DNA from: Pseudomonas pergaminensis
GTDB lineage: Bacteria; Pseudomonadota; Gammaproteobacteria; Pseudomonadales; Pseudomonadaceae
Assembly: GCF_024112395.2 (NCBI RefSeq)
Contig: NZ_CP078013.2
Span: 5,084,001 to 5,148,000 of the forward strand
Direction: 5' to 3'
DNA: 64,000 bases
Made by a program: the position numbers and the translations under genes. Under the pieces are notes generated by a model. The model was not told where the DNA came from. It was given only the letters and a program-made list of their open reading frames with translations, and ran no database searches. This document shows, piece after piece, positions 26,284 to 33,853 of this stretch (its first letter is position 1; each line of letters starts with the position of its first letter).

Positions 26284-27495
26284 TTGAAAGAAAAGCTAAC
26301 AGCCAAACTGCTGGGATCACTGCAGGTCACTGGCAACGAATACGAAGTTCACGATACCACCGTCGGCGGTCTATTCGTGCGTGTTACTGCCGCGGGTGCA
26401 AAGTCTTACGTCGTCTCCTGGGCCCGTGGCCGGAAGAAGACTTTAGGCCGTGTCGGCATTCTCACGCTTGACCAAGCGCGCACTGAGGCCACTCAGTACC
26501 TCGCAGAAGCCCGAGCACATGGAGAGCCTCTGGCGGTCACTCAAGGCCGAAGGGGCGCCACCCTGCCCTCCTTGCGCGACTTCATTGATGACACCTATAT
26601 GCCGTGGTTCAAGGCTCATCACAAAGGCCACGAGAAGACCCAGCACACCCTCAGTAATAACTTCGACCCAATCATGGCCCAGCGCCTGGACGCGATCACC
26701 GGACGAGACCTGGAGCTGATCCGCACAGGATGGATGCAGGCCGGCAACAAGCCCTCCACGGTTAACCGGAAAATGGGCTCTATCAGCGGAGTATTCAGCC
26801 GGGCGGTCGAGTGGGATTACATCGACGAGCATCCTCTGGCCAAGCTGAAACAGCTCAAAGTCGACTCAAAGGGGGTGATTCGCTACCTGGCTGCTGACGA
26901 GACCAAGCGTCTGCGCGATGCCTTGGACGCTCGACAGGATGAAATGAGGGCCGAGCGCGAGAGTGCAAACGCCTGGCGGATGGACCGCCACAGAGAGCCG
27001 ATGCCAAGTCTCCTGGAATTGCCCTTCACCGATCACCTGAAGCCAATGGTGTTGGTATCGTTGAATACCGGCATGAGGCGTGGAGAGCTATTCGACCTGA
27101 GATGGTCAGCGGTGAACTTCGACACGAAGACAATCACAGTCGCCGGAGCCACCACCAAGACAAGCGATACGCGCCACATCCCGATGAACAAGGAGACTAT
27201 TGGTGTGCTGGAAGCCTGGAAGAAGCAGGGGAGCAAGTCGCCGTATGTCTTCCCAGGTCAGGGCGGCGGTCGCTTTGAGGACGTCAAAAGCGCCTGGCTC
27301 AAGTTGCTTGAGCGGGCGCAGATCGACGAATTCCGCTGGCACGATATGCGTCACGACTTTGCGTCACGCCTGGTAATGGCCGGCGTACCGCTCAACACGG
27401 TACGGGATCTGCTGGGGCACGCCGATATTAAAATGACGCTGCGCTACGCTCACCTAGCGCCAGGCACAAAGGCCGCGGCCGTGGAGCTCATTTAA
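26284..27495 (+). CDS. int: Tyrosine recombinase / phage integrase
   Basis: A TTG at 26284 behind GGGAAC is the best start (403 residues). The frame is open far upstream, but that part only shadows the MFS gene and attL. The protein has an arm-binding N-terminal domain (about residues 1-80, GLFVRVTAAGAKSY), a SAM-like core-binding domain (about 100-200) and the catalytic domain. Catalytic residues are visible as R265 (TGMRRGE), H353 and R356 (HDMRHDF), H379 (LLGHAD) and Y388 (LRYAHL). It should integrate the element into tRNA-Arg(CCT). The gene is intact. Confidence 0.92.
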   Translation: MKEKLTAKLLGSLQVTGNEYEVHDTTVGGLFVRVTAAGAKSYVVSWARGRKKTLGRVGILTLDQARTEATQYLAEARAHGEPLAVTQGRRGATLPSLRDFIDDTYMPWFKAHHKGHEKTQHTLSNNFDPIMAQRLDAITGRDLELIRTGWMQAGNKPSTVNRKMGSISGVFSRAVEWDYIDEHPLAKLKQLKVDSKGVIRYLAADETKRLRDALDARQDEMRAERESANAWRMDRHREPMPSLLELPFTDHLKPMVLVSLNTGMRRGELFDLRWSAVNFDTKTITVAGATTKTSDTRHIPMNKETIGVLEAWKKQGSKSPYVFPGQGGGRFEDVKSAWLKLLERAQIDEFRWHDMRHDFASRLVMAGVPLNTVRDLLGHADIKMTLRYAHLAPGTKAAAVELI

Positions 27496-27986
27496 AATGG
27501 GATACAGTCATCATCGCGTATGGGAACGATAGTGCTGCTTAATTTGTGTTTCTCAACGTGCGCAAGCAACGCATCCCATGCCATCCGCACAAATTCTAAA
27601 GAAATTGAAGCTCGATCAATTTCGTAGCAGCCAGCCTCATCGGTCACCCAGAAGAAGCTACTTGCTTTAACCGTCTCCCAAATCCGCAGTTCGTCATATG
27701 TGAGTGCTTGAGGCATATCAAAGCAAAGCTTGATGAAGCGCGTGGATTCGTCCGTCGACCATACCCTATCGATAACCTCTGCGAGAGAAGCGTCCATCTT
27801 GTCCGGCAAATCTATTTTTTGGTCGGCTATAGCGTTCGAAATTGCCCACTCAACGACGGCAGTTAAAGATCGCTTTTGAAGCCTGCCCATAATGTCGAGC
27901 GCGAATTTGATTTTCGGGTCAATTCTAATCCCCACGCTTACCGTAGTACTCGATTCGCCTGTCCGCTTACTCGTCTTAGTAGCCAT
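27492..27986 (-). CDS. Ribbon-helix-helix-like regulator (unrecognised)
   Basis: This 164-residue protein starts behind GGAAGGGT. Its N-terminal third (VSVGIRIDPKIKFALDIMGR then SLTAVVEWAISNAI) reads as a ribbon-helix-helix DNA-binding fold. The remainder is an acidic helical domain with VTDEAGCYEID. The gene converges with the integrase with a four-base overlap and diverges from the Xis-like gene across an intergenic region with two palindromes. A role as the element's regulator of int/xis is plausible but not shown. It could also be an antitoxin-like protein without a visible toxin. Confidence 0.6.
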   Translation of the reverse strand: MATKTSKRTGESSTTVSVGIRIDPKIKFALDIMGRLQKRSLTAVVEWAISNAIADQKIDLPDKMDASLAEVIDRVWSTDESTRFIKLCFDMPQALTYDELRIWETVKASSFFWVTDEAGCYEIDRASISLEFVRMAWDALLAHVEKHKLSSTIVPIRDDDCIPF

Positions 27987-28007
27987 ACCCTTCCATCTGC
28001 TCTGCTG

Positions 28008-28053
28008 AGGTCAGGCTTACTGACCTGATATCCACAGCTTGCGTGACACGCAA
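28008..28053. promoter_or_regulatory. Two palindromic operators in the divergent switch region
   Basis: AGGTCAG-GCTTA-CTGACCT (28008-28026) and TTGCGT-GAC-ACGCAA (28039-28053) lie between the RHH-like gene and the Xis-like gene. A further GCGTCGT/ACGACGC inverted repeat spans 28115-28141. The layout resembles a phage early-control region. Confidence 0.6.
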
Positions 28054-28172
28054 ACCGCTGTCAATCCGTGCGAGTACGAGTCTGTTTAGCATTTGCTTGC
28101 AATGAAAGCTTTATGCGTCGTAATCTAGCAACGCACGACGCCATTACTGGCTTCGTTTTTGGGGAGACAACC

Positions 28173-28376
28173 ATGGAACAAGCACGTCAACAAATGGCGC
28201 CGCTATCGGTGAGCGTCGAAGAATCTGCCCGAATTCTGGGTATCTCGCGCTCGGCCACCTACGAGCTAATCGCTCAAGGCGAAATCAAGACTTTCAAAAT
28301 CGGACGCCGGCGCCTGGCGCTGGCGTCCGAGCTGAAGGCTTTCATCGAGCGCGCAGCAAAGGTCGGGGCACGATGA
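28173..28376 (+). CDS. AlpA/excisionase-like helix-turn-helix protein
   Basis: The ATG at 28173 follows GGGGAGACAACC; the ORF extends 35 codons further without a site. The 67-residue product is a single MerR/Xis-type winged helix (SVEESARILGISRSATYELI then TFKIGRRRLALASELKAFIE). Such proteins act as excisionases or activate integrase in P4-like satellites and prophages. It is the first plus-strand gene after the divergent regulatory region. Confidence 0.8.
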   Translation: MEQARQQMAPLSVSVEESARILGISRSATYELIAQGEIKTFKIGRRRLALASELKAFIERAAKVGAR

Positions 28377-28430
28377 AGTGCGAAAAGAATGAGGAGTGGG
28401 GATTGCGCAGGGCTGCGCGAGAGATGCCAA

Positions 28431-28450
28431 GGCGGTGTTCGAGCACCGCC
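28431..28450 (+). other. Hairpin after the Xis-like gene
   Basis: GGCGGTG-TTCGAG-CACCGCC forms a perfect 7-bp stem between two small genes. It has no T-tract, so it may slow transcription or protect mRNA rather than terminate. Confidence 0.5.
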
Positions 28451-28492
28451 CTAGCGAAACACACTGGATAGCACCAACGTGAAGGTCAAACT

Positions 28493-28729
28493 ATGACACG
28501 TCATTCTTCAACTGAGCAAGACCGCAAGATGATGGAGGCCCTGCGACACGGGCCGGTATCAACCATCGAGGCCGCCAAGGACCTGGATATCGTCCAGCCA
28601 CCGAACACCATCCGACGCCTCAGGAAAAAGGGGCACGAAATCCGCACCTATTGGACGCACCAGTCTACTGAGCCGGGCCGCCCACCTCACCGCGTCGCCA
28701 AGTACATCCTCATGCGCGAAGCGTCGTAA
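28493..28729 (+). CDS. Phage-type helix-turn-helix protein (HTH_39-like)
   Basis: This 78-residue protein starts behind AAGGTCAAACT. It has a winged-helix core (RKMMEALRHGPVSTIEAAKD then NTIRRLRKKGHEIRTYW) like small prophage proteins of the HTH_39 type. These are thought to regulate phage genes, though their targets are mostly unknown. A perfect hairpin follows the stop codon. Confidence 0.7.
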   Translation: MTRHSSTEQDRKMMEALRHGPVSTIEAAKDLDIVQPPNTIRRLRKKGHEIRTYWTHQSTEPGRPPHRVAKYILMREAS

Positions 28730-28740
28730 TCCAAAGATAG

Positions 28741-28767
28741 CGGGTGTCTCCATAACGGAGACACCCG
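28741..28767 (+). terminator. Hairpin, possible terminator
   Basis: CGGGTGTCTCC-ATAAC-GGAGACACCCG is a perfect 11-bp stem just after the HTH gene. The following bases (TTCCGCC) give only a weak U-tract. Confidence 0.55.
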
Positions 28768-28790
28768 TTCCGCCTGCCTGTGAGCCGCTA

Positions 28791-29195
28791 ATGGCCAGAA
28801 AAAAATCCTACAAAGTCGATTTTGGCGGCGGCCGAGTTTTGGCGCTTCCTTATCGGCTCTTGGTCAGCGACGCCTTCGACAATCTGTCGACCAAGGCGGT
28901 AACGGTGCTGATCAAGTTGGCCAGGAACTACAACGGCCGTAATAACGGAGATCTGTCCTGCACCGCCTCAATGATGGCCAAGGGTAAGCCTATGGACGCG
29001 AAGACGCTTGCCTCAGCCCTCTCTGAGCTTATAGAGGCTGGGCTGATCGTGCGCACGAGAGAGAGCCGGAAAGGCGGCAGAGAACAGGGAATGGCCCGTT
29101 GCGCGCTGTATGCGGTCACGTGGGCAGCAATTGACGACTGCCCGGGAAAGGAGCTCGAGATTTCCCCTGGGCCACCGCGCTTCAAGTTCATCTGA
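28791..29195 (+). CDS. Winged-helix protein, possible replication initiator
   Basis: This 134-residue protein has a LALPYRLLVSDAFDNLSTKA start, then ALSELIEAGLIVRTRESRKG and a beta wing with CALYAVTWAAID. This resembles the winged-helix N-terminal domains of phage and plasmid replication proteins. It lacks a polymerase or helicase domain. Directly downstream are four TGGGAWTTTTTCC repeats that could be its binding sites. A replication role is an inference from fold-like pattern and context. A transcription regulator is the alternative. Confidence 0.5.
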   Translation: MARKKSYKVDFGGGRVLALPYRLLVSDAFDNLSTKAVTVLIKLARNYNGRNNGDLSCTASMMAKGKPMDAKTLASALSELIEAGLIVRTRESRKGGREQGMARCALYAVTWAAIDDCPGKELEISPGPPRFKFI

Positions 29196-29210
29196 GTTCG
29201 AGTTTTTCGG

Positions 29211-29377
29211 TGGGAATTTTTCCGCCTAGTACTGGGAATTTTTCCCAGTCATCACTCCCTCATTGTCCGGTTGCGTCCGGTTATTTTGCTGAAATGGTGC
29301 AGTGCTGGGATTTTTTCCCAGTACCTTTCAATGAAACCGGGGCCTCCAGAGGAGTGCGTAAACGGAAAAAATCCCAC
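29211..29377. repeat. Four TGGGA(A/T)TTTTTCC(C/G) repeats (iteron-like or operator array)
   Basis: Copies are at 29211-29224, 29232-29248 (CTGGGAATTTTTCCCAG), 29305-29321 (CTGGGATTTTTTCCCAG) and, inverted, 29363-29377. The first two are 22 bp apart. Two are full palindromes. They lie just after the winged-helix gene and before the next small gene. Confidence 0.75.
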
Positions 29378-29411
29378 CCTTTATAAATTACCACCACCAG
29401 GGGTTATTAAG

Positions 29412-29606
29412 ATGGGACCAACGACCTACCAGCAGGCCCGCTGCACTCATGGTTATGCAGGGAAATGTAAGCGCATCGGAGGCTTCACTTTCCTTGTTCT
29501 CGACTGGCGACCTTGGACGATGCTCGGAATGTGTAGACCGTGCGCCGAGGAAGTGAGGAAAGACCTTATCTACCTCACCGAGAAGGCACCAACGGCCAGC
29601 AAATGA
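29412..29606 (+). CDS. Small cysteine-containing protein, unknown
   Basis: The ATG at 29412 behind AGGGGTTATTAAG gives 64 residues. The frame is open to 29271, but that part runs through the repeat array. CTHG, a C-x-R segment and CRPC make a possible zinc-binding arrangement. No family is recognised. It lies in the early region of the element. Confidence 0.5.
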   Translation: MGPTTYQQARCTHGYAGKCKRIGGFTFLVLDWRPWTMLGMCRPCAEEVRKDLIYLTEKAPTASK

Positions 29607-29608
29607 AA

Positions 29609-29642
29609 AAAGGGCACCACCCTGTTTCGGGGTAGTGCCCTT
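29609..29642 (-). terminator. Terminator shared by convergent genes
   Basis: On the minus strand AAGGGCACTACCCC and a GGTGGTGCCCTTTTTT-type complement form a stem followed by T residues. It ends the gene at 29674-30039. Confidence 0.75.
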
Positions 29643-29673
29643 GATGCTGCGAAGGTTTCGTAGTTTGTCAGCC

Positions 29674-30039
29674 CTACTCCAACACCACCGCGCGGTATTG
29701 CTGATCGCCGCCCAGGTCATCCGAGCCGAACAGAGCCTGGTTGACGGCCTTCTTACTATCCAACAGACGGTCATGCTCATCATGAGTGCCAATGTCCGCC
29801 GCAACCCACTCAGGGAGCTCCTTACGCCGCCGCATCTCGCTCAGGTGCGTCCACCACCGAGTAGCGTAACGCCGCTCTGCGAGAATGAGCTCAACCACTA
29901 AGGTTCGTTGCTTCTCGGTGAAGAGTGGCAGGTGTAAGACGCTAGAGTCTTCCGCCTCAGTGCGTGCCGAGCCCTCCCCTTCAAATTCGGACTTATCTTG
30001 GCCTTTCAGGGCGTTACTGATATTTTGGTAAAGTTGCAT
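29674..30039 (-). CDS. Hypothetical protein of the element
   Basis: The ATG at 30039 follows TTGAGAGACACGTC and gives 121 residues; the frame extends upstream without a site. The protein has an acidic middle (KGQDKSEFEGEGSARTEAED) and a helical C-terminal part with LILAERRYATRWWTHLSEMR. No domain is recognised. It is read convergently with the small gene at 29412. Confidence 0.5.
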   Translation of the reverse strand: MQLYQNISNALKGQDKSEFEGEGSARTEAEDSSVLHLPLFTEKQRTLVVELILAERRYATRWWTHLSEMRRRKELPEWVAADIGTHDEHDRLLDSKKAVNQALFGSDDLGGDQQYRAVVLE

Positions 30040-30184
30040 GACGTGTCTCTCAAGGTTGCGTCGTGTGATCGCCAGGCCGCTGTTGACGCAGCGGCTTGGC
30101 ACCTCTTTTGAGATGGCCCAAATCTGGACCATCGATTCAATCGGCTCCGACTTAAGCCGATCGACATACGGGATTTCCCCGCAT

Positions 30185-30415
30185 CTACTGCTTACCCTTC
30201 TCGCTGATCCAACCAGCCGCCCAGCTCAAGGGGTCTTTCGACTCCATCGGCTCAAGTGGCTTTCCTGCCCGTGCTGCCCTGATCCCCTCCTTTGCCGTCT
30301 CCTCGTGAATCCAGACCGTTGTCCGTTTGTAGCCTGCTGCCTTCTGCCGTTCGGCGAAGTCCCGCTGCCGATCCGCGCCGGTCCTCTTGCCAACCGCGCT
30401 GTTCAAATCTTCCAT
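30185..30415 (-). CDS. Small RHH-type regulator or antitoxin-like protein
   Basis: This 76-residue basic protein has RDFAERQKAAGYKRTTVWIH followed by a short helix, the pattern of small ribbon-helix-helix repressors. The C terminus is PLSWAAGWISEKGKQ. Two TGTTAGTGCT(A/G)ACA palindromes lie immediately upstream and are good candidates for autoregulation. No toxin partner is evident next to it; the HEPN-like gene at 30602 is divergent and 186 bp away. Confidence 0.6.
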   Translation of the reverse strand: MEDLNSAVGKRTGADRQRDFAERQKAAGYKRTTVWIHEETAKEGIRAARAGKPLEPMESKDPLSWAAGWISEKGKQ

Positions 30416-30425
30416 TCCCTTCCCC

Positions 30426-30472
30426 TGTTAGTGCTGACACAAAGAGATAATGTCACCCTGTTAGTGCTAACA
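30426..30472. promoter_or_regulatory. Tandem palindromic operators
   Basis: TGTTAGTGCTGACA (30426-30439) and TGTTAGTGCTAACA (30459-30472) are 33 bp apart, about three helical turns. They sit 11 bp upstream of the RHH-like gene's start and within its likely promoter. Confidence 0.75.
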
Positions 30473-30601
30473 CAAGGGATAGGTGCAAAAAATAATTGCA
30501 GGTCCCCGCAGCATAGAAGCTCAGACGATCCAAAAAACATAAGCTTGATCTTATAGCGGCCTAAAGCCACTATTTCGTGATTTATACACAGGGAACTCAA
30601 A

Positions 30602-31264
30602 GTGACAGCACAGTTTGAGAAGCGCTTTGCAGAGCTAGATAAACAGTTGATTCAGCTGCTTAACGCCACCACGATGAGAGGCGACCCAAGAAGGGAGGGC
30701 CAGACAGAGTACCTAGCCCCGGATTTGATTCTGAATTGGTCAGTAAAGGTTAAGGCACTGCTTGAAAGGGTTTGCGGCAAAGAATCTAGTTACCTGCAAA
30801 GGTTTACCGAAGCTGATGAGAAGCAAATGTTCGATGTCGGCGTTGCCCGCTTTGAACGAATGCGAGCTGTTTTTCTGGCAGCAAAAGAGGATTTTGAGGG
30901 GGGGTATCTCAATTCGCTTCGAAATCTGGTGCAAGCTGACGTCTTCACAAGCGAGCTAGAACAGGCGGGTCAGCTGCTTGATGCTGGATATATTTCGGCA
31001 GCCGCTGTGATTGCCGGGGTGGTGCTTGAAACCACGATCCGCAACCTCTGTACCGATCGTGGTATCGCCCATGGGTCACTAGATAGAATGAACGCCGATC
31101 TGACAAAGGCGAGCGCTTACAACTCAATCCAGCAGAAACGTATTACCGCGATGGCTGGCATTCGCAATAGCGCTGCGCACGGCAAGACAGACGAATTTAC
31201 CTCAGGAGACGTAAAGGGGATGATTGATGACGTCGAGCGATTCTTAGCGACGATACTGCACTAA
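30602..31264 (+). CDS. HEPN-like domain protein (candidate defence RNase)
   Basis: The GTG at 30602 follows AGGGAACTCAAA and gives 220 residues. The N-terminal 110 residues are helical with no recognised domain. The C-terminal region (about 115-218) reads as a HEPN fold: AGQLLDAGYISAAAVIAGVV, then R188-x4-H193 in IRNSAAHGK and a final helix VKGMIDDVERFLATIL. R-x4-H is the catalytic motif of HEPN ribonucleases in toxins and abortive-infection systems. No nucleotidyltransferase partner is seen. DUF4145-like proteins share this layout. An RNase role is inference. Confidence 0.6.
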   Translation: MTAQFEKRFAELDKQLIQLLNATTMRGDPRREGQTEYLAPDLILNWSVKVKALLERVCGKESSYLQRFTEADEKQMFDVGVARFERMRAVFLAAKEDFEGGYLNSLRNLVQADVFTSELEQAGQLLDAGYISAAAVIAGVVLETTIRNLCTDRGIAHGSLDRMNADLTKASAYNSIQQKRITAMAGIRNSAAHGKTDEFTSGDVKGMIDDVERFLATILH

Positions 31265-31399
31265 ATTCAATTTCTAGGTGCGCTCAAATCTGAGCACTTT
31301 CGCCTTGAAACTCAACAGAGCAGTTTTTTGAAGGGCATCAACTTTGGCTAATACAATGAGTACAAGCCGCCCACAGCACCAATTCAGACGGACACTTAA

Positions 31400-32056
31400 A
31401 TGCGGCACTTAGATAAAATAAATATAACTCTTGCACTTCTTTTATCTTTTTTGATTGGCTCGTTATTTGGGCTCTCGGTCGAACTGGGATGGGGACTACC
31501 ACTTGGAACCTCTCTTACATTGGTAATAGCCACACTGGGTTTCGGGGTAACCTTATATCAATCGCATTCAACAAGACGGCACAACAGACTTTTGGTAAGA
31601 CCACATTTAATTCTTAGCCTACCCTTCTCAAGCATTGAAATAGATGGCTTCTACTCATTTTCAGTAAAAGTGAAAAACTCTGGACTGGGACCTGCTTTAA
31701 TTGAAAAATTTTCAATATCTATTGGCAAGGACGGCGATATACCGTCCGGTTCTTTGCTTGAAACCATTCAAAAACATGCCCGCGAGCAATTTAATGCCAA
31801 GGGGAACACACGCTGCGGATCGAACTACCTTCGAGAAGGTAATGCTATAGATAAAGGGGAGGAAAAGACGATACTCGAAATCAATTTCCGCAAGGAAAAA
31901 ATTATATTCAGCGAGGCTCGAGAACTAGCAAAACTTTACTCATCCACTATCGCTATAAAAATCCACTACCACTGTCATTACGGAAACAAATTCAAACTAA
32001 ATAAACTAGCATCGCAAAATAAAAATTTAAAACCTGATCTAACAGACATCACCTAA
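31400..32056 (+). CDS. Two-helix membrane protein, unknown
   Basis: This 218-residue protein has two hydrophobic segments near its N terminus (ITLALLLSFLIGSLFGLSVE and LGTSLTLVIATLGFGVTLY) separated by a very short turn. A basic SHSTRRHNRL boundary follows, then a beta-rich soluble domain (LILSLPFSSIEIDGFYSFSV). Base composition is clearly more AT-rich than the core genome. It has no recognised family. A TM-TM plus beta-domain layout next to HEPN and TIR genes suggests a defence-related membrane protein, but this rests on context only. Confidence 0.55.
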   Translation: MRHLDKINITLALLLSFLIGSLFGLSVELGWGLPLGTSLTLVIATLGFGVTLYQSHSTRRHNRLLVRPHLILSLPFSSIEIDGFYSFSVKVKNSGLGPALIEKFSISIGKDGDIPSGSLLETIQKHAREQFNAKGNTRCGSNYLREGNAIDKGEEKTILEINFRKEKIIFSEARELAKLYSSTIAIKIHYHCHYGNKFKLNKLASQNKNLKPDLTDIT

Positions 32057-32360
32057 ATCGATATAAAAACCGAATGAGACACTTGGATCTTGTAGTATAC
32101 CATAACTTAATCCAGGGAATTTAAGGCAGTCTTCGGGAATGGTAATGAGGTGCCGAAATGTGCCGCAAATTCATCTCACAGAGACGTTGTAGTCTCACTA
32201 GACTTATGTTGATCTCATCAGCAACCATTGACGCCCGATGCTAAAAGCTCGAAAGCAAGCCGGCCGGGCGTCAGCTATGCTCCTCTCGCCACTTATCCCT
32301 GAGACGCACGCCCTAGCGTGCCAACGATCACCACAGAGCTAAAGCTCAAGGAAGCGCTGG
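32057..32360. other. 304-bp gap before the TIR gene
   Basis: No convincing gene, terminator or promoter motif was identified here. The segment is locally AT-rich at its left end and could hold the TIR gene's promoter or a small RNA. Confidence 0.4.
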
Positions 32361-33272
32361 ATGTACAACCTTTTGATGACAGCTGGTGAAGATGACTGGA
32401 ATAGCCCTACGTGGTCACTATCTACGGGTAGATACCTCGAGCACACGGTTCAGATATTAAGGAATAGGTTCGAAATTCTTTCCCCCGATACGGTCCAGCA
32501 GCTCAAACAAATGCCAACCCTATTTGCATATGAGGACTTCCGCGATCAGCCTGCCACGGTAGGACGCATTACTGAAATACAACAGCTCCAACATGAGCTT
32601 CGAATCACTCTCGCCATAGATCCTGCAGTGGCTCCGATACCACAAGCCGTATTAAGGACTCTTTATCAGGACCTTGATATCAATACTAGGAACTTGGAGC
32701 ACTGCCGCACCCATTGGGCGATAAAAGATATTGATCTGGTTGGCGTTTTGGTAAGGGCCAACCTTATAAATCTTCCCCTACTACCACCTCAGCCTAGGCC
32801 TCCCAAAGTTTTCATATCCTACTCGTGGGACTCACCGGAACACCGGCAGTGGGTTGCATTGCTGGCAGGAACACTGCGCTCCAACGGAATCGATGCGACG
32901 TTAGATCAATGGCACGTTAGAGGAGGCGAAGATCTAGCGGGTTTTATGGAAAGGTCCATCCGCGAAGCAGACCGCGTGCTGGTAATTTGCACTGAAGCAT
33001 ATGTGGAAAGGGCTATTGGTAGGCAAGGAGGGGTTGGGTACGAGCATACAATGGTAACCGGCGAATTGATGAGAAACGTAGGAACCGCTAAATTCATTCC
33101 AGTAGTTCGCCAGTCCAGTCGGCCGATCACCCTGCCAACAGAACTGAACACTCGCCGATATTTCGACCTTGGCCCAGGTGCGGAATACCCGACACAGTTG
33201 CAAGCCCTCATTAGAGACTTGCATAACGTGCAGACCCCAATTCCACCACTGGGGCCAAATCCCTTTCAATGA
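32361..33272 (+). CDS. TIR/SEFIR-domain protein
   Basis: This 303-residue protein starts behind AAGGAAGCGCTGG. Residues 1-145 form an unrecognised helical/beta region. A SEFIR/TIR domain begins at about 148 with KVFISYSWDSPEHRQWV, continues through DATLDQWHVRGGEDLAGFME and ADRVLVICTEAYVERA, and has acidic EHTMVTGELM late in the fold. Bacterial TIR proteins commonly degrade NAD or make signal nucleotides in anti-phage defence. Whether this one is catalytic cannot be told. It appears as a single gene, not a Thoeris or CBASS arrangement. Confidence 0.8.
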   Translation: MYNLLMTAGEDDWNSPTWSLSTGRYLEHTVQILRNRFEILSPDTVQQLKQMPTLFAYEDFRDQPATVGRITEIQQLQHELRITLAIDPAVAPIPQAVLRTLYQDLDINTRNLEHCRTHWAIKDIDLVGVLVRANLINLPLLPPQPRPPKVFISYSWDSPEHRQWVALLAGTLRSNGIDATLDQWHVRGGEDLAGFMERSIREADRVLVICTEAYVERAIGRQGGVGYEHTMVTGELMRNVGTAKFIPVVRQSSRPITLPTELNTRRYFDLGPGAEYPTQLQALIRDLHNVQTPIPPLGPNPFQ

Positions 33273-33540
33273 GGCAGACCAAATGAGCCGAATCAGACCG
33301 TTTGGTCTGCTTGGCTCCTGCTCCTCCTGACAGCAGGCTGGAGCAGGTGTTGCGATGACAGCAACACCTTCGCTCAACCGTGCTCCTTGCTCACCCTTCA
33401 TCCATTCAGAGCGAGGTGGGATTCTCTCACCCCGCCTGGGCTGCCAACTGCCGAGGATTTCTCTGCGGTTCGCAAATCCCACCGATCAGGGGTATTTCCC
33501 CATTGGGGGAAGATGTGAGCAAACTTGCTCATATCCAATA

Positions 33541-33576
33541 CGCGCCACGTTTTAACATCTCGCAAAACGTGGCGCG
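33541..33576. repeat. Perfect 13-bp inverted repeat
   Basis: CGCGCCACGTTTT and AAAACGTGGCGCG flank a 10-base loop. There is no T-tract on either strand, so this is more likely a structural RNA, protein-binding or cruciform site than a terminator. Confidence 0.7.
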
Positions 33577-33791
33577 CAAACCTCACATACCTAAATGGTA
33601 GGTCAGCCCTCCCCTCTCCATCCTCAATCTGAGGACGGACTGAGCCGAAAACCCGGCTATGTATCACTTTGCCTACCCTCGACTTAATGCAACAAAAACA
33701 CCCTCTTCAATCCCGCCAAAACTAACTGTTTCAGTCCCGTTTAATCCGGTTATGTGTATCACCTAGAGTACACCTAAAAAGCACTGGATAA

Positions 33792-33804
33792 ATGATCAGA
33801 TCAT
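33792..33804. promoter_or_regulatory. Palindrome upstream of the DUF5681-gpI operon
   Basis: ATGATC-A-GATCAT is a perfect palindrome ending 49 bp before the operon's first ATG, a likely operator position. Confidence 0.5.
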
Positions 33805-33853
33805 GCCTAATGTGAGTTTTTGAGCCACTCAAAACTCATTCGAGACAGCACCT

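Larger units (their letters stand above)
33273..33853. other. 581-bp intergenic region with structured repeats
   Basis: It holds an inverted repeat just after the TIR stop (GCAGACCAAA with TTTGGTCTGC, 33274-33310), a strong hairpin at 33541-33576, and a GTGTA/TACAC repeat at 33754-33773. A 13-base palindrome lies at 33792-33804 before the next operon. Short frames at 33355 and 33398 lack ribosome sites and family features. Confidence 0.5.

Noticed and set aside
33355..33667. Small open frames on both strands after the TIR gene
   Set aside because: They overlap each other, lack ribosome sites and cover a structured non-coding region.
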